Positions 38,105 to 47,032 of a stretch of DNA of 64,000 nucleotides are shown here, piece by piece. The DNA is from PCRC01 sp017848435 (GTDB taxonomy: Bacteria > Pseudomonadota > Gammaproteobacteria > Burkholderiales > Burkholderiaceae_C), in contig OZ260072.1 in NCBI GenBank assembly GCA_965284315.1, positions 310,001 to 374,000 of the forward strand, written 5' to 3'. Every line of letters starts with the position of its first letter. Position 1 is the first letter of the stretch. The position numbers and the translations under genes were made by a program. The notes under the pieces were generated by a model. It did not search any database and was not told the DNA's origin. It was given only the letters and a program-made list of their open reading frames with translations.

Positions 38105-39472
38105 ATGCCATCTTCCACGGCCCAGACCTCCACTGCCCCAGCCACCGGCCCGTTGGCCGATCTGGTGGCCGTGCGCGGGCAGCTGCGCACCGGGCAAGCC
38201 GGCCGGTCCGAGGTGCTTGAGCGTTGCATGGCAACCGCCCAAAACAGCGCCTGCGAGCACGTGTTTCTGCACACCCAGTTCGACGAGGCCCGCGCCGCGT
38301 CCGCCGCAGCCAACCCCACGTCACCGCTCGCCGGCCTGCCCGTTTCCGTAAAAGACCTGTTCGACACGCAGGGCTGGCCCACCCGGGCCGCCTCGCGGGT
38401 GCTGGCTGGCGCACGGCCCGCCGCACACGACGCTGTTGCGGTGGCCCGGCTGCGCGCCGCCGGTGGCGCGGTGCTAGGCCGCACCAACATGGTCGAGTTC
38501 GCCTACGCCGGCGTCGGCCTCAACCCGCACTTCGGCACCCCGGTCAACGTGGCGGACCCGGTCACACCGCGCATTCCGGGTGGCTCGTCGTCGGGAGCGG
38601 CGGTGTCCGTTGCGACCGGGGCGGTGTTTGTGGGCTTGGGGTCGGACACCGGTGGCTCGATCCGCATTCCAGCGGCCCTCAACGGCATTGTTGGCTTCAA
38701 GCCCACCGCCCGGCTGGTGCCGACCGACGGCGCGCTGCCGCTTTCCACCACGCTCGACACCGTGTGTGCCATGACCCGCTCGGTACGCGACGCCATCGTC
38801 GCCCACGAGGTGTTGTCGGCCACCGACGTGCTGCGCACCCACCGCCCCCTCTCCAGCTACCGCGTGGCGTGGACTGCCCACACCCTGCTGGACGGCGCCG
38901 ACAGCACCGTGGCCCGCGCCTTTGAACGCAGCCTGGCCCTGCTGCGCGCAGCCGGCGCGACGGTGGAAGAAATTGACCTGCCAGAGCTGGCCGACATCGC
39001 CCATTTACAGGCCGGCGGTGGGCTGACAGCCGCTGAAAGCTACGCCTGGCACCGCCCGCTGATCGCAGAACACGGAGCCCTGTACGACCCACGGGTGGTC
39101 AGCCGCCTCCTGCGTGGCGCCAGCATCAGCGCGGCCGACTACATCGACCTGCTGCTGGCCCGCAAAATCTGGGTGGCCCGCATGGCAGAGCGGTTGACCG
39201 GGTTCGATGCGGTGGTCTCCCCCACAGTGCCGGTGGTGGCCCCACCGCTGGCCAGTGTGCAGCACGACGATGCCGAGTATTTCCGCCTGAACGCCCTGCT
39301 GCTGCGCAACACCACCGTGGTCAACCTGCTGGACGGCTGTGCCATCTCGCTGCCCTGCCACCAGCCCGGCGAGTTGCCCGTGGGCCTGATGCTGTGGCAT
39401 GGCGCCCTGAAAGACGATGCGGTGCTGAACCTCGCACTGGCGGTGGAAGCCACGCTGCAGACCCGCCGCTGA
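38105..39472 (+). CDS. Amidase (amidase signature family)
   Basis: 455 residues. Ser-cisSer-Lys triad region: Lys83 in SVKDLFDTQG, serines 161-163 in PGGSSSGAAV, nucleophile Ser185 in SDTGGSIRIPAALNG. Family members hydrolyse diverse amides (allophanate, indoleacetamide, Glu-tRNA amidation subunit); GatA is unlikely since gatB/C are absent nearby. Substrate unknown. Followed 47 bases later by an FAD oxidoreductase gene on the same strand. Confidence 0.88.
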   Translation: MPSSTAQTSTAPATGPLADLVAVRGQLRTGQAGRSEVLERCMATAQNSACEHVFLHTQFDEARAASAAANPTSPLAGLPVSVKDLFDTQGWPTRAASRVLAGARPAAHDAVAVARLRAAGGAVLGRTNMVEFAYAGVGLNPHFGTPVNVADPVTPRIPGGSSSGAAVSVATGAVFVGLGSDTGGSIRIPAALNGIVGFKPTARLVPTDGALPLSTTLDTVCAMTRSVRDAIVAHEVLSATDVLRTHRPLSSYRVAWTAHTLLDGADSTVARAFERSLALLRAAGATVEEIDLPELADIAHLQAGGGLTAAESYAWHRPLIAEHGALYDPRVVSRLLRGASISAADYIDLLLARKIWVARMAERLTGFDAVVSPTVPVVAPPLASVQHDDAEYFRLNALLLRNTTVVNLLDGCAISLPCHQPGELPVGLMLWHGALKDDAVLNLALAVEATLQTRR

Positions 39473-39519
39473 GCCTGCAACTGGCCCCAGAATAGCGGCC
39501 TGATGACACCAAGGTTTCC

Positions 39520-40728
39520 ATGAGAATTGCCGTTGTTGGCGCTGGCGTCGTTGGCGTGAGCACCGCCTACGAACTGGCCTGTGACGGCCACGAGGTGGTG
39601 GTCTACGACCGCCGCAGCGCCGTGGCCGAAGAAGCCAGCTTTGCCTGCGGCAGCCTGCTCGGGCCCGGTTACGTCGAACCGGCGCTGGCACCGATTGGCA
39701 TGGGCCTGCGGCTGTCTGCCCACGAAATGGCGTGGCTCTGGCAACGGCGCAAGATGCCGACGGGCCAGTCCGCCTCTGCGCATGCCCGGCTGCTCCCATT
39801 GGCCTTGTACAGCCGCAGCCGGCGGGAAACACTCACCCAGGCGCTGTCGCTCTCGTTCGACCAGCGTGAAGGGTTGATGCTGTTGTTCCGCACCGCACAA
39901 GACGAAGCCCTGGCGCAGCCGCACCTGCAGGCCCTGCGCGACGCCGGGGTGGTCGCCAAGCCCCTGTCGCCCACCTTGGCCCGCAAGCTGGAACTCGCCC
40001 TCAACACCGACACCCCCCTGCACAGCGCCGCTTACCTGCAGGAAGACGGCGCGGGCAACTGCCGTCAGTTCGCGCTGCTGCTGAAAAGCGCCGCGCACAC
40101 CAAAGGGGTGCGCTTCCAGATGGGCACCACCGTCCAAGCGTTGCAACGCCACGCGCCAACGGTACTGAGGCTGGCCAACGACCCCACCCCCCACCAGTAC
40201 GACGCGGTGGTGGTGTGCACTGGCGCTGCGGCAGTGCCGCTGCTCAAGCCACTGGGTTTGCGGCTGCCGCTGGTGGCGGTGCACGGCTGCTCCATCAGCG
40301 CCCAAATCCGCGAACCGCTGAACGCCCCACACAGCGCGGTGCTGGACATGCGCCACCGCGTCAGCATCGCCCGCATCGGCCACCGCGTGCGGGTGGCTGG
40401 CGGGGCCGACATGGGCATGGGCCACCACACCGCCCGCAGTGCCGCCCTGCAAACCCTCTACCGGGTGCTGCACGACTGGTTCCCAGGCGCCGCCCGCATT
40501 GGCAGCGATGTGCAGGAATGGCACGCCGAACAGGCCACGGTGCTCGACGGTCTGCCCCTGCTGGGGGCCAGCGGCGTACCGGGCGTCTGGCTCAACCTCG
40601 GGCATGGCGCCAGCGGCTGGGCCCTCGCCAGCGGCACCGCCCGGGTGCTGGCCGACTGTGTCCTGCAACGGCCACCCGCCATTGACCTGGCCGGCATGGG
40701 CACAGACCGCACACACACACCAGCATGA
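39520..40728 (+). CDS. FAD-dependent oxidoreductase, D-amino-acid dehydrogenase-like
   Basis: 402 residues, DAO/DadA family. N-terminal dinucleotide fold RIAVVGAGVVGVSTAYELA with EVVVYDRR, C-terminal GVWLNLGHGASGWALASGTARVLAD. DadA-type enzymes oxidatively deaminate D-amino acids and feed electrons to the respiratory chain. Its stop codon overlaps the start of nnr. The exact substrate is not determined. Confidence 0.85.
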   Translation: MRIAVVGAGVVGVSTAYELACDGHEVVVYDRRSAVAEEASFACGSLLGPGYVEPALAPIGMGLRLSAHEMAWLWQRRKMPTGQSASAHARLLPLALYSRSRRETLTQALSLSFDQREGLMLLFRTAQDEALAQPHLQALRDAGVVAKPLSPTLARKLELALNTDTPLHSAAYLQEDGAGNCRQFALLLKSAAHTKGVRFQMGTTVQALQRHAPTVLRLANDPTPHQYDAVVVCTGAAAVPLLKPLGLRLPLVAVHGCSISAQIREPLNAPHSAVLDMRHRVSIARIGHRVRVAGGADMGMGHHTARSAALQTLYRVLHDWFPGAARIGSDVQEWHAEQATVLDGLPLLGASGVPGVWLNLGHGASGWALASGTARVLADCVLQRPPAIDLAGMGTDRTHTPA

Positions 40729-42236
40729 CCATTCGATTCACCCCCGGCATGGCGTGGCCGGTCCACGGCATTGCCCGCACCCGCGCCCTTGAGCAGCAAG
40801 CCCAGGCCCTGCTGCCACCCCACGCCCTGATGCAACGCGCCGGGCTGGCCATTGCCCGGCTGGCGATGGCGCTCGCCCCCCACGCCCGCGCAGGCTGGGT
40901 AGCCTGTGGCCCCGGAAACAACGGTGGTGACGGCCTGGAAGCCGCGGCGCACCTGCAGGCCTGGGGCTGGGACGTGACCGTCACCCACCTGCCGCCCACA
41001 CAGGCCCTGCCGACCGACGCGGCCGCCGCGCTGCAACGTGCGCAGCAGGCGGGCGTGCGCTTTGCCGCCCATGCACCGCCCGGCCTCACCCCCCAAGACC
41101 TGGCCATCGACGCCCTGCTGGGCATTGGTGCGAGGCCCATGGCACCCGGCCCGCTGGCAGATTGCCTTGCGGCGCTCTCACGCTGCGCCGCGCCCGTGCT
41201 GGCCGTGGATGTGCCTTCGGGCCTGAATGCCGACAACGGTCAGATTGCTATGCTTTCAGGAGCTAACCCGCTAGATTCCACTAAGGCTGGCGCACGATTT
41301 CATGCAAAAAACACGCTCACACTGCTCACCGTGAAGCCTGGACTGCTCCTGGGCGAGGGCCGGGACGTCTGCGGCACGCTGTGGTTCGACGACCTCGGTG
41401 TCGCCTTGAGCGCCCACCCCGCCGATGCGCGGTTGACCCGCCCAACACAGCCGGTGGCGCACCCCCACGCGGCCCACAAAGGCACGCGGGGCGACGTGGC
41501 GGTGCTCGGCGGCGCGCCCGGCATGGCCGGTGCTGCCTTGCTGGCCGCCACCGCCGCGCTGCACGCTGGCGCAGGCCGGGTGTTTGTGGCCCTGCTGGAC
41601 GGCCAAGGCCCCACGGTGGACCCGCAGCAACCCGAGTTGATGTTCCGTTCACCCGATGCGCTGGACTGGCAGCGCAGCACGCTGGTCTGCGGTTGTGGCG
41701 GCGGGGAGATGGTGCGCGCGCTGCTGCCGCGTGCACTCGCCACACCCGCCGCGCTGGTGCTGGACGCCGACGCGCTGAACGCCATGGCCACCGACACCGC
41801 GCTGCGCCAGTTGTTGCTGGCCCGGGGCGCACGCCAACGCACCACGGTGCTGACGCCCCACCCACTGGAAGCCGCACGCCTTTTGGGGTGCAGCACCGCC
41901 CAGGTGCAAAGCGACCGGCTGGCGGCGGCACAGGCACTGGCCGCTGGGTTGAACTGCGTGGTGGTGCTCAAAGGCTCGGGCAGCGTGGTGACCGCACCCG
42001 GCCAGGTGCCACTGCTCAACCCCACGGGCAACGGCCGCCTGGGCACCGCCGGCAGCGGCGACGTGCTGGCCGGCTGGCTGGGCGCGCGGCTGGCACAGGC
42101 TGGCCCCATGGCCCACACCGCGCAGGCACAGCAGTGTGCGGCCGAGGTGGTGTTCCACCACGGTCAGTTGGCCGACCAGTGGCCCGCCGACCAAGCGCTG
42201 ACGGCGCAGGCACTGGCCCGCGCCATCACAGCCTGA
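40725..42236 (+). CDS. nnr: Bifunctional NAD(P)H-hydrate epimerase/dehydratase
   Basis: 503 residues. The N-terminal YjeF_N epimerase domain (to about 215) has ACGPGNNGGDGLEAA; the C-terminal ribokinase-like dehydratase domain has the GTAGSGDVLAGWLGA ATP site and VVLKGSGSVV. Repairs hydrated NADH and NADPH. Start overlaps the previous stop by 4 bases. Residues about 174-196, in the loop just before TLTLLTVKPGLL, are encoded by copy E of the dispersed repeat. Confidence 0.94.
   Translation: MTIRFTPGMAWPVHGIARTRALEQQAQALLPPHALMQRAGLAIARLAMALAPHARAGWVACGPGNNGGDGLEAAAHLQAWGWDVTVTHLPPTQALPTDAAAALQRAQQAGVRFAAHAPPGLTPQDLAIDALLGIGARPMAPGPLADCLAALSRCAAPVLAVDVPSGLNADNGQIAMLSGANPLDSTKAGARFHAKNTLTLLTVKPGLLLGEGRDVCGTLWFDDLGVALSAHPADARLTRPTQPVAHPHAAHKGTRGDVAVLGGAPGMAGAALLAATAALHAGAGRVFVALLDGQGPTVDPQQPELMFRSPDALDWQRSTLVCGCGGGEMVRALLPRALATPAALVLDADALNAMATDTALRQLLLARGARQRTTVLTPHPLEAARLLGCSTAQVQSDRLAAAQALAAGLNCVVVLKGSGSVVTAPGQVPLLNPTGNGRLGTAGSGDVLAGWLGARLAQAGPMAHTAQAQQCAAEVVFHHGQLADQWPADQALTAQALARAITA
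41246..41312 (+). repeat. Dispersed 65-base repeat, copy E (inside nnr)
   Basis: GCTATGCTTTCAGGAGC-type imperfect palindrome, then CTAGATTCCACTAAGGCTGG, ACGATTTCATGCAAAAAACA. Same strand as nnr, wholly inside it and in frame. Confidence 0.75.
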
Positions 42237-42240
42237 CCGC

Positions 42241-44502
42241 TCAACGGCGCGGCTTGCGCCCTTTTTTCTTGCTGGCGGCGCCAGCGGCCAGCTTGACCGC
42301 CGCCTTCAGCGCCTGGATCGGCGATTTGCTTGGGCCTGCGGCGGCCTTGGCCGCCCGTTTGGGCGCACGCCCCGACGGCTTGCCCGAATCGTCCAGCGGT
42401 GGTAAGACGCCTTTGTCCTTCATCGCCCGGCCGAGCAGCTCTTCGCCCTCGCGCACCAGGCGGAAGTCGATCTTGCGGCCGTCCAGGTCCACCCGGCTGA
42501 CCTGGATGCGCACGCGGGTGCCAATCGCGTAGCGGATACCGGTGCGTTCGCCGCGCAGCTCCTGCCGCGCCTCGTCGAACTTGAAGTACTCGCCACCCAG
42601 TTCGGTGATGTGCACCAGCCCTTCCACATACAGCGCGTCCAGCGTGACAAAGATGCCGAAGCTGGTGGCCGAACTCACCACGCCACCGAACTCCTCGCCC
42701 AGGTGTTCGCGCATGTACTTGCACTTGAGCCAGGCCTCCACGTCGCGGCTGGCTTCGTCGGCACGGCGTTCGTTGGCACTGCAGTGCAGGCCAGCGGCCT
42801 CCCAGGCCAACTGCTCGGCCGTCAGCTTCTTCACCGGCTTCTGGGAAGGGTTCTTCACCTTCTGGCTCAGCAGGCGCTTGCCCAGCTTGGCGTGCGCTTC
42901 GCCGGGCGTTGGCAGCGCCGGCAGCTGGTACTTGATCTTCGCCAGCGTGGCCTTGATGACCCGGTGCACCAGCAGGTCGGGGTAACGGCGGATCGGGCTG
43001 GTGAAGTGGGTGTAGGCCTCATAGGCCAGCCCGAAGTGGCCGCTGTTGATCGGCGTGTAGATCGCCTGCTGCATGGAGCGCAGCAGCATGGTGTGGATCT
43101 GCTGCGCGTCGGGCCGCTCCTTGGTCGCCTCCGCGATTTTCTGGAACTCGCCCGGCGCCGGGTCGTCGCTGATGGTCAGGCCCACGCCCATGGCTTTCAG
43201 GTAACCGCGCAGGATGTCTTTTTTCTCTGGCGTCGGGCCTTCGTGCACACGGAACAGGCCGGGGTGTTTGCTCTGCGCAATGAAGTCGGCGCTGCAGACG
43301 TTGGCCGCCAGCATCGCCTCTTCAATCACACGGTGCGCCACGTTGCGGGTGCGCGGCACGATCTTCTCGATGCGGCCGTTGTCGTCGCAAACAATTTGCG
43401 TCTCGGTGGTCTCGAAGTCCACCGCGCCCCGCACCGCCCGCGCCTTCAACAGCGCCTGGTAGACGTCGTGCAGGTTCAGCAGTTGCGGCACCAGCGTCTT
43501 GCGCTTGGTGGCTTCCGGACCGCGGGTGTTGGCCAGGATGGCGGCCACCTCGGTGTAAGTGAAGCGCGCGTGGCTGAACATCACCGCCGGGTAGAACTGG
43601 TAGGCATGCACCTCGCCAGTGGCGGTGACCAGCATGTCGCACACCATGCACAGCCGCTCCACCTCGGGGTTGAGCGAGCACAGGCCGTTGGAGAGCTTCT
43701 CCGGCAGCATGGGAATGACGCGGCGCGGGAAGTACACGCTGGTGGCACGGTCGTAGGCGTCCACGTCAATGGCGCTGCCGGTCTCCACATAGTGGCTCAC
43801 ATCGGCAATCGCCACCAGCAAACGCCAGCCGGTGAAAGCCGACTTGCCGCGCCCGGTCTTCACCGGTTCGCAGTAGACCGCGTCGTCAAAGTCGCGCGCG
43901 TCTTCGCCGTCGATGGTGACCAGCGGCACGTCAGTCAGGTCGATGCGGTGCTTCTTGTCTTGTGGCCGCACCTTGTCCGGCAGCGTGCGCGCCAGCGCAA
44001 TGCAGGCTTCGGAGAACTCGTGTGGCACCGCGTACTTGCGCACCGCAATCTCGATCTCCATGCCGGGATCGTCCACCTCACCCAGCACCTCTTTCACACG
44101 GCCGACCGGCTGGCCAAACAGGCTGGGGGGTTCGGTGAGCTCAATCACCACCACCTGGCCCGGCTTGGCCGAGCCGGTACCGGTCTTGGGCACCAGGATG
44201 TCTTGCCCATAGCGCTTGTCTTCCGGGGCCACCAGCCAGACACCGCTTTCCTGCAGCAGCCGGCCAATGATGGCGTGCGGTGGACGCTCGGTGATTTCCA
44301 CCACGCGGCCCTCCGGTCGGCCACGCCGGTCCTGCCGCACGATGCGGGCCTTGACCCGGTCTTTGTGCAGCACCGCGCGCATTTCATTGGGGGGCAAATA
44401 GATGTCGGCTTCACCGTCATCGCGCACCACAAAACCGTGGCCATCGCGGTGGCCTTGAACGGTTCCATCAAATTCATCCAGCAATCCGCTGGTAGGGCTC
44501 AT
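42241..44502 (-). CDS. rnr: Ribonuclease R
   Basis: 753 residues. Processive 3'-5' exoribonuclease of the RNB family able to digest structured RNA. Cold-shock domains in the first 220 residues, RNB active-site DGEDARDFDDAVYCE, then PIRRYPDLLVHR, an S1 domain (about 625-705) and a Lys/Ala-rich basic tail (ASKKKGRKPRR). ATG 44502 is used; the frame continues upstream across tRNA-Leu, which cannot be coding. Convergent with nnr at 4 bases. Confidence 0.97.
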   Translation of the reverse strand: MSPTSGLLDEFDGTVQGHRDGHGFVVRDDGEADIYLPPNEMRAVLHKDRVKARIVRQDRRGRPEGRVVEITERPPHAIIGRLLQESGVWLVAPEDKRYGQDILVPKTGTGSAKPGQVVVIELTEPPSLFGQPVGRVKEVLGEVDDPGMEIEIAVRKYAVPHEFSEACIALARTLPDKVRPQDKKHRIDLTDVPLVTIDGEDARDFDDAVYCEPVKTGRGKSAFTGWRLLVAIADVSHYVETGSAIDVDAYDRATSVYFPRRVIPMLPEKLSNGLCSLNPEVERLCMVCDMLVTATGEVHAYQFYPAVMFSHARFTYTEVAAILANTRGPEATKRKTLVPQLLNLHDVYQALLKARAVRGAVDFETTETQIVCDDNGRIEKIVPRTRNVAHRVIEEAMLAANVCSADFIAQSKHPGLFRVHEGPTPEKKDILRGYLKAMGVGLTISDDPAPGEFQKIAEATKERPDAQQIHTMLLRSMQQAIYTPINSGHFGLAYEAYTHFTSPIRRYPDLLVHRVIKATLAKIKYQLPALPTPGEAHAKLGKRLLSQKVKNPSQKPVKKLTAEQLAWEAAGLHCSANERRADEASRDVEAWLKCKYMREHLGEEFGGVVSSATSFGIFVTLDALYVEGLVHITELGGEYFKFDEARQELRGERTGIRYAIGTRVRIQVSRVDLDGRKIDFRLVREGEELLGRAMKDKGVLPPLDDSGKPSGRAPKRAAKAAAGPSKSPIQALKAAVKLAAGAASKKKGRKPRR

Positions 44503-44533
44503 AGTTTTGATACAATTCTCTCTTTCCTGAAAT

Positions 44534-44618
<85 letters not shown>

Positions 44619-44663
44619 TCTTAAGGCAGTCATTTATACGATTGACTGGTTGGGTTGTTGATA

Positions 44664-44693
44664 AAAAGCCGCTGTGATCCAGCGGCTTTTTTC
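44664..44693. terminator. Bidirectional terminator after tRNA-Leu and rimO
   Basis: Ten-bp stem AAAAGCCGCT (44664-44673) with AGCGGCTTTT (44681-44690), 7-base loop, T-run both ways. Serves tRNA-Leu on the plus strand and rimO on the minus strand. Confidence 0.88.
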
Positions 44694-44715
44694 TTGTGTG
44701 GCGCAGTTCCGGTTG

Positions 44716-46125
44716 TCAGACCGGCACCGCCACCAGATCATGGCCTTGCACGCCCACAATGCGGGCGCGGGTGAATTCACCGGCCTTCAGCGTCTTGCTG
44801 GCCTTCTCGGGTGGCAGCAGTTTCACTGTGCCATCGATCTCCGGCGCATCCGCATAGCTGCGGCCCACGCCGCCTTTGCGGCCCATGCCGGGCGCCGAAT
44901 CCACCAGCACCTGCATGTTGGCGCCAATGCGGCGCTGCAGTTTGGCCACCGACACCGCCTCGGCCACCGCCATGAAACGCGCCCGCCGCTCTTCACGCAA
45001 CTCGGCGGGCAGCATGCCGGGAATGGCGTTGGCCAAAGCCCCTTCCACCGGGCTGTAGGCAAAACAGCCCACGCGGTCGATCTCGGCTTCGCGCAAAAAG
45101 GCCAGCAGGTCCTCGAATTCGGCCTCGGTCTCACCGGGAAAACCGGCAATGAAGGTGCTGCGGAGCACGATCTCGGGGCACACCTCGCGCCAGCGGGCGA
45201 TGCGCTCCAGGTTCTTTTCACCGCTGGCCGGCCGCTTCATGCGGCGCAGCACATCGGGGTGGCTGTGCTGGAATGGCACGTCGAGGTAAGGCAAGACCTT
45301 GCCGGTGGCCATCAAGGGAATCACCTCGTCCACGCTCGGGTAGGGATAGACGTAATGCAAGCGGACCCAGGCGCCATAGGGCTCGGCCATCTCGCCCAGC
45401 GTCTGCACCAGTTCCAGCATGCGGGTCTTGACCGGCTTGCCGTCCCAGAAGCCGGTGCGGTACTTCACATCCACCCCATAGGCCGACGTGTCCTGGCTGA
45501 TCACCAGCAGTTCTTTCACGCCGCCTTCAAACAGTGCACGCGCGTCGTTGAGCACCTCACCAATCGGACGGCTGACCAGATCGCCACGCATCGACGGGAT
45601 GATGCAGAAGGTGCAGCGGTGGTTGCAGCCCTCGCTGATCTTCAGGTAGGCGTAGTGGCGCGGCGTGAGCTTGATGCCCGCCACGCCAAAACTGTTGGGC
45701 ACCAGGTCGATGAAGGGGTCGTGCGGCTTGGGCAGGTTGGCGTGCACCGCGTCCATCACCTCCTGCGTGGCGTGTGGTCCGGTGACCGCCAGCACGCTGG
45801 GGTGCATCTGGCGCACCAGGTTGCCACCACCATCGCCGGCCTTGGCCCCCAAACACCCGGTGACGATCACCTTGCCGTTCTCGGCCAATGCTTCGCCAAT
45901 CGTGTCCAGGCTTTCCCGGACGGCGTCGTCAATGAAGCCACAGGTGTTGACGATCACCAGGTCGGCCCCCTCCAGGGTCTTGGAGGTCTGGTACCCCTCG
46001 GCGCTGAGTTGCGTGAGGATCAGTTCGGAGTCGGTCAGCGCCTTGGGGCAACCGAGGCTGACAAAGCCCACACGCGGGGCTGTTGGACTGGCAGGGGCGC
46101 GGGCTGGGGAAATGGTTTCGCTCAT
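44716..46125 (-). CDS. rimO: Ribosomal protein S12 methylthiotransferase RimO
   Basis: 469 residues. Radical-SAM enzyme that thiomethylates Asp88 of S12. N-terminal methylthiotransferase domain (VGFVSLGCPKALTDSE, NTCGFIDDA, VTGCLGA) with three cluster cysteines; radical-SAM CNHRCTFCIIP; C-terminal TRAM domain (residues about 395-469). FVSLGCPKALTDSE and the GCLGAK block separate it from MiaB. Convergent with tRNA-Leu. Confidence 0.96.
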   Translation of the reverse strand: MSETISPARAPASPTAPRVGFVSLGCPKALTDSELILTQLSAEGYQTSKTLEGADLVIVNTCGFIDDAVRESLDTIGEALAENGKVIVTGCLGAKAGDGGGNLVRQMHPSVLAVTGPHATQEVMDAVHANLPKPHDPFIDLVPNSFGVAGIKLTPRHYAYLKISEGCNHRCTFCIIPSMRGDLVSRPIGEVLNDARALFEGGVKELLVISQDTSAYGVDVKYRTGFWDGKPVKTRMLELVQTLGEMAEPYGAWVRLHYVYPYPSVDEVIPLMATGKVLPYLDVPFQHSHPDVLRRMKRPASGEKNLERIARWREVCPEIVLRSTFIAGFPGETEAEFEDLLAFLREAEIDRVGCFAYSPVEGALANAIPGMLPAELREERRARFMAVAEAVSVAKLQRRIGANMQVLVDSAPGMGRKGGVGRSYADAPEIDGTVKLLPPEKASKTLKAGEFTRARIVGVQGHDLVAVPV

Positions 46126-46176
46126 CCCGCTATTGTCCCCGCAATCGGCGCGGCACCGGGGCCGTTGTGAATGGCC

Positions 46177-46710
46177 TCAACGCTTCAGGCCAAACGCACC
46201 GAACATCTGCTCGGCCTGCTTCTGCATCTGCTCCTGCATCTGCACGAAAAGCCCTTTGGACTGCTCGGCGTAGCTGCCCATCATGCCCTGCATCGCCGGC
46301 GACTTCATGCTCAGGAACTGGGCCCACATCTCGGGTGTGAGGCCCTTGGACTGTTCGGTCAATTTCATCTGCATGTCCATCAGCGCCTGAACGTTGTTTT
46401 CCAGGTAAGGGCCCATGAAGCTCTGCATCGCGTGGCCATAGAAACGGATGATGTTGGCCAGCACCGCCTCGGTGAACATCGGCGCGCCGCCGGCCTCTTC
46501 TTCCAGAATGATCTGCAGCAGGATGCTGCGCGTCAGGTCTTCACCGGTCTTGGCGTCGCGCACCACAAACAGTTCGCTCGCCATGACCAGCCGCTTGACC
46601 TCGGCCAGCGTGATGTAGGACGAGGTGTTGGTGTCGTACAGCCGGCGGTTCGGGTACTTCTTGATGACGCGCTGGGCGCCTTGGGCAGCGTCTGCCGGTT
46701 TATCTGCCAC
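46177..46710 (-). CDS. phaR: Polyhydroxyalkanoate synthesis repressor PhaR
   Basis: 177 residues. The N-terminal PhaR DNA-binding domain VIKKYPNRRLYDTNTSSYITL is diagnostic, followed by the PHB accumulation regulatory domain (RSILLQIILEEEAGGAPMFTE) and a Gln/Met-rich coiled-coil tail. PhaR represses phasin genes and binds PHB granules. GTG start at 46710 with GGAGG 8 bases upstream. A TGC-type dyad upstream suggests autoregulation. Confidence 0.95.
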   Translation of the reverse strand: MADKPADAAQGAQRVIKKYPNRRLYDTNTSSYITLAEVKRLVMASELFVVRDAKTGEDLTRSILLQIILEEEAGGAPMFTEAVLANIIRFYGHAMQSFMGPYLENNVQALMDMQMKLTEQSKGLTPEMWAQFLSMKSPAMQGMMGSYAEQSKGLFVQMQEQMQKQAEQMFGAFGLKR

Positions 46711-46745
46711 GGGCGGGCCTCCACAGGGTTAACAAAACTGACATA

Positions 46746-46756
46746 TTGCAGTGCAA
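46746..46756. promoter_or_regulatory. Candidate PhaR operator upstream of phaR
   Basis: TTGCAGTGCAA, 5-bp arms around one base, 36 bases before the phaR start. PhaR sites in other bacteria are TGC/GCA dyads. The same TGCAGTGCA core occurs upstream of the 3-hydroxybutyrate dehydrogenase gene. Confidence 0.5.
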
Positions 46757-46904
46757 CACATTCTAGGAGGGCCGCCAGAAGACCCGCTAAGGATTACCCT
46801 GAGCCTGGAAGCCGGTGCGTCGTGTGGGAGAAAAAATTGAAAGCGCGGTGGCTTTCAAGAAGATGCCTGACGGGCATCAGACAAATACCAATAACGTGGT
46901 GTTA

Positions 46905-46921
46905 TTGGTAGGCGCGATTGG
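46905..46921. repeat. Left attachment-site repeat
   Basis: 17 bases identical to 54988-55004; the next base on each side differs. It lies in the right arm of a local hairpin and is a remnant of the 3' end of tRNA-Val. Confidence 0.85.
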
Positions 46922-47032
46922 TGCCACAGACACCACCGCAACCCGCGCCAATGCTTGCTTGGGTAGATATGGAGTAAGCGTCAGCCGGTTTTTTCACTCA
47001 CTCTGTCACTCCGTGGAACAAAGGAGGTCAGA

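Larger units (their letters stand above)
46711..47032. other. 322-base gap: phaR promoter region and left end of the mobile element
   Basis: Holds the candidate PhaR dyad, a 10-bp inverted repeat (46886-46895 with 46901-46910), a small GATGCC/GGCATC hairpin (46862-46878) that would end transcripts coming from the original tRNA-Val side, and the left attachment repeat 46905-46921. The last 110 bases are the integrase leader. No gene seen. Confidence 0.6.
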
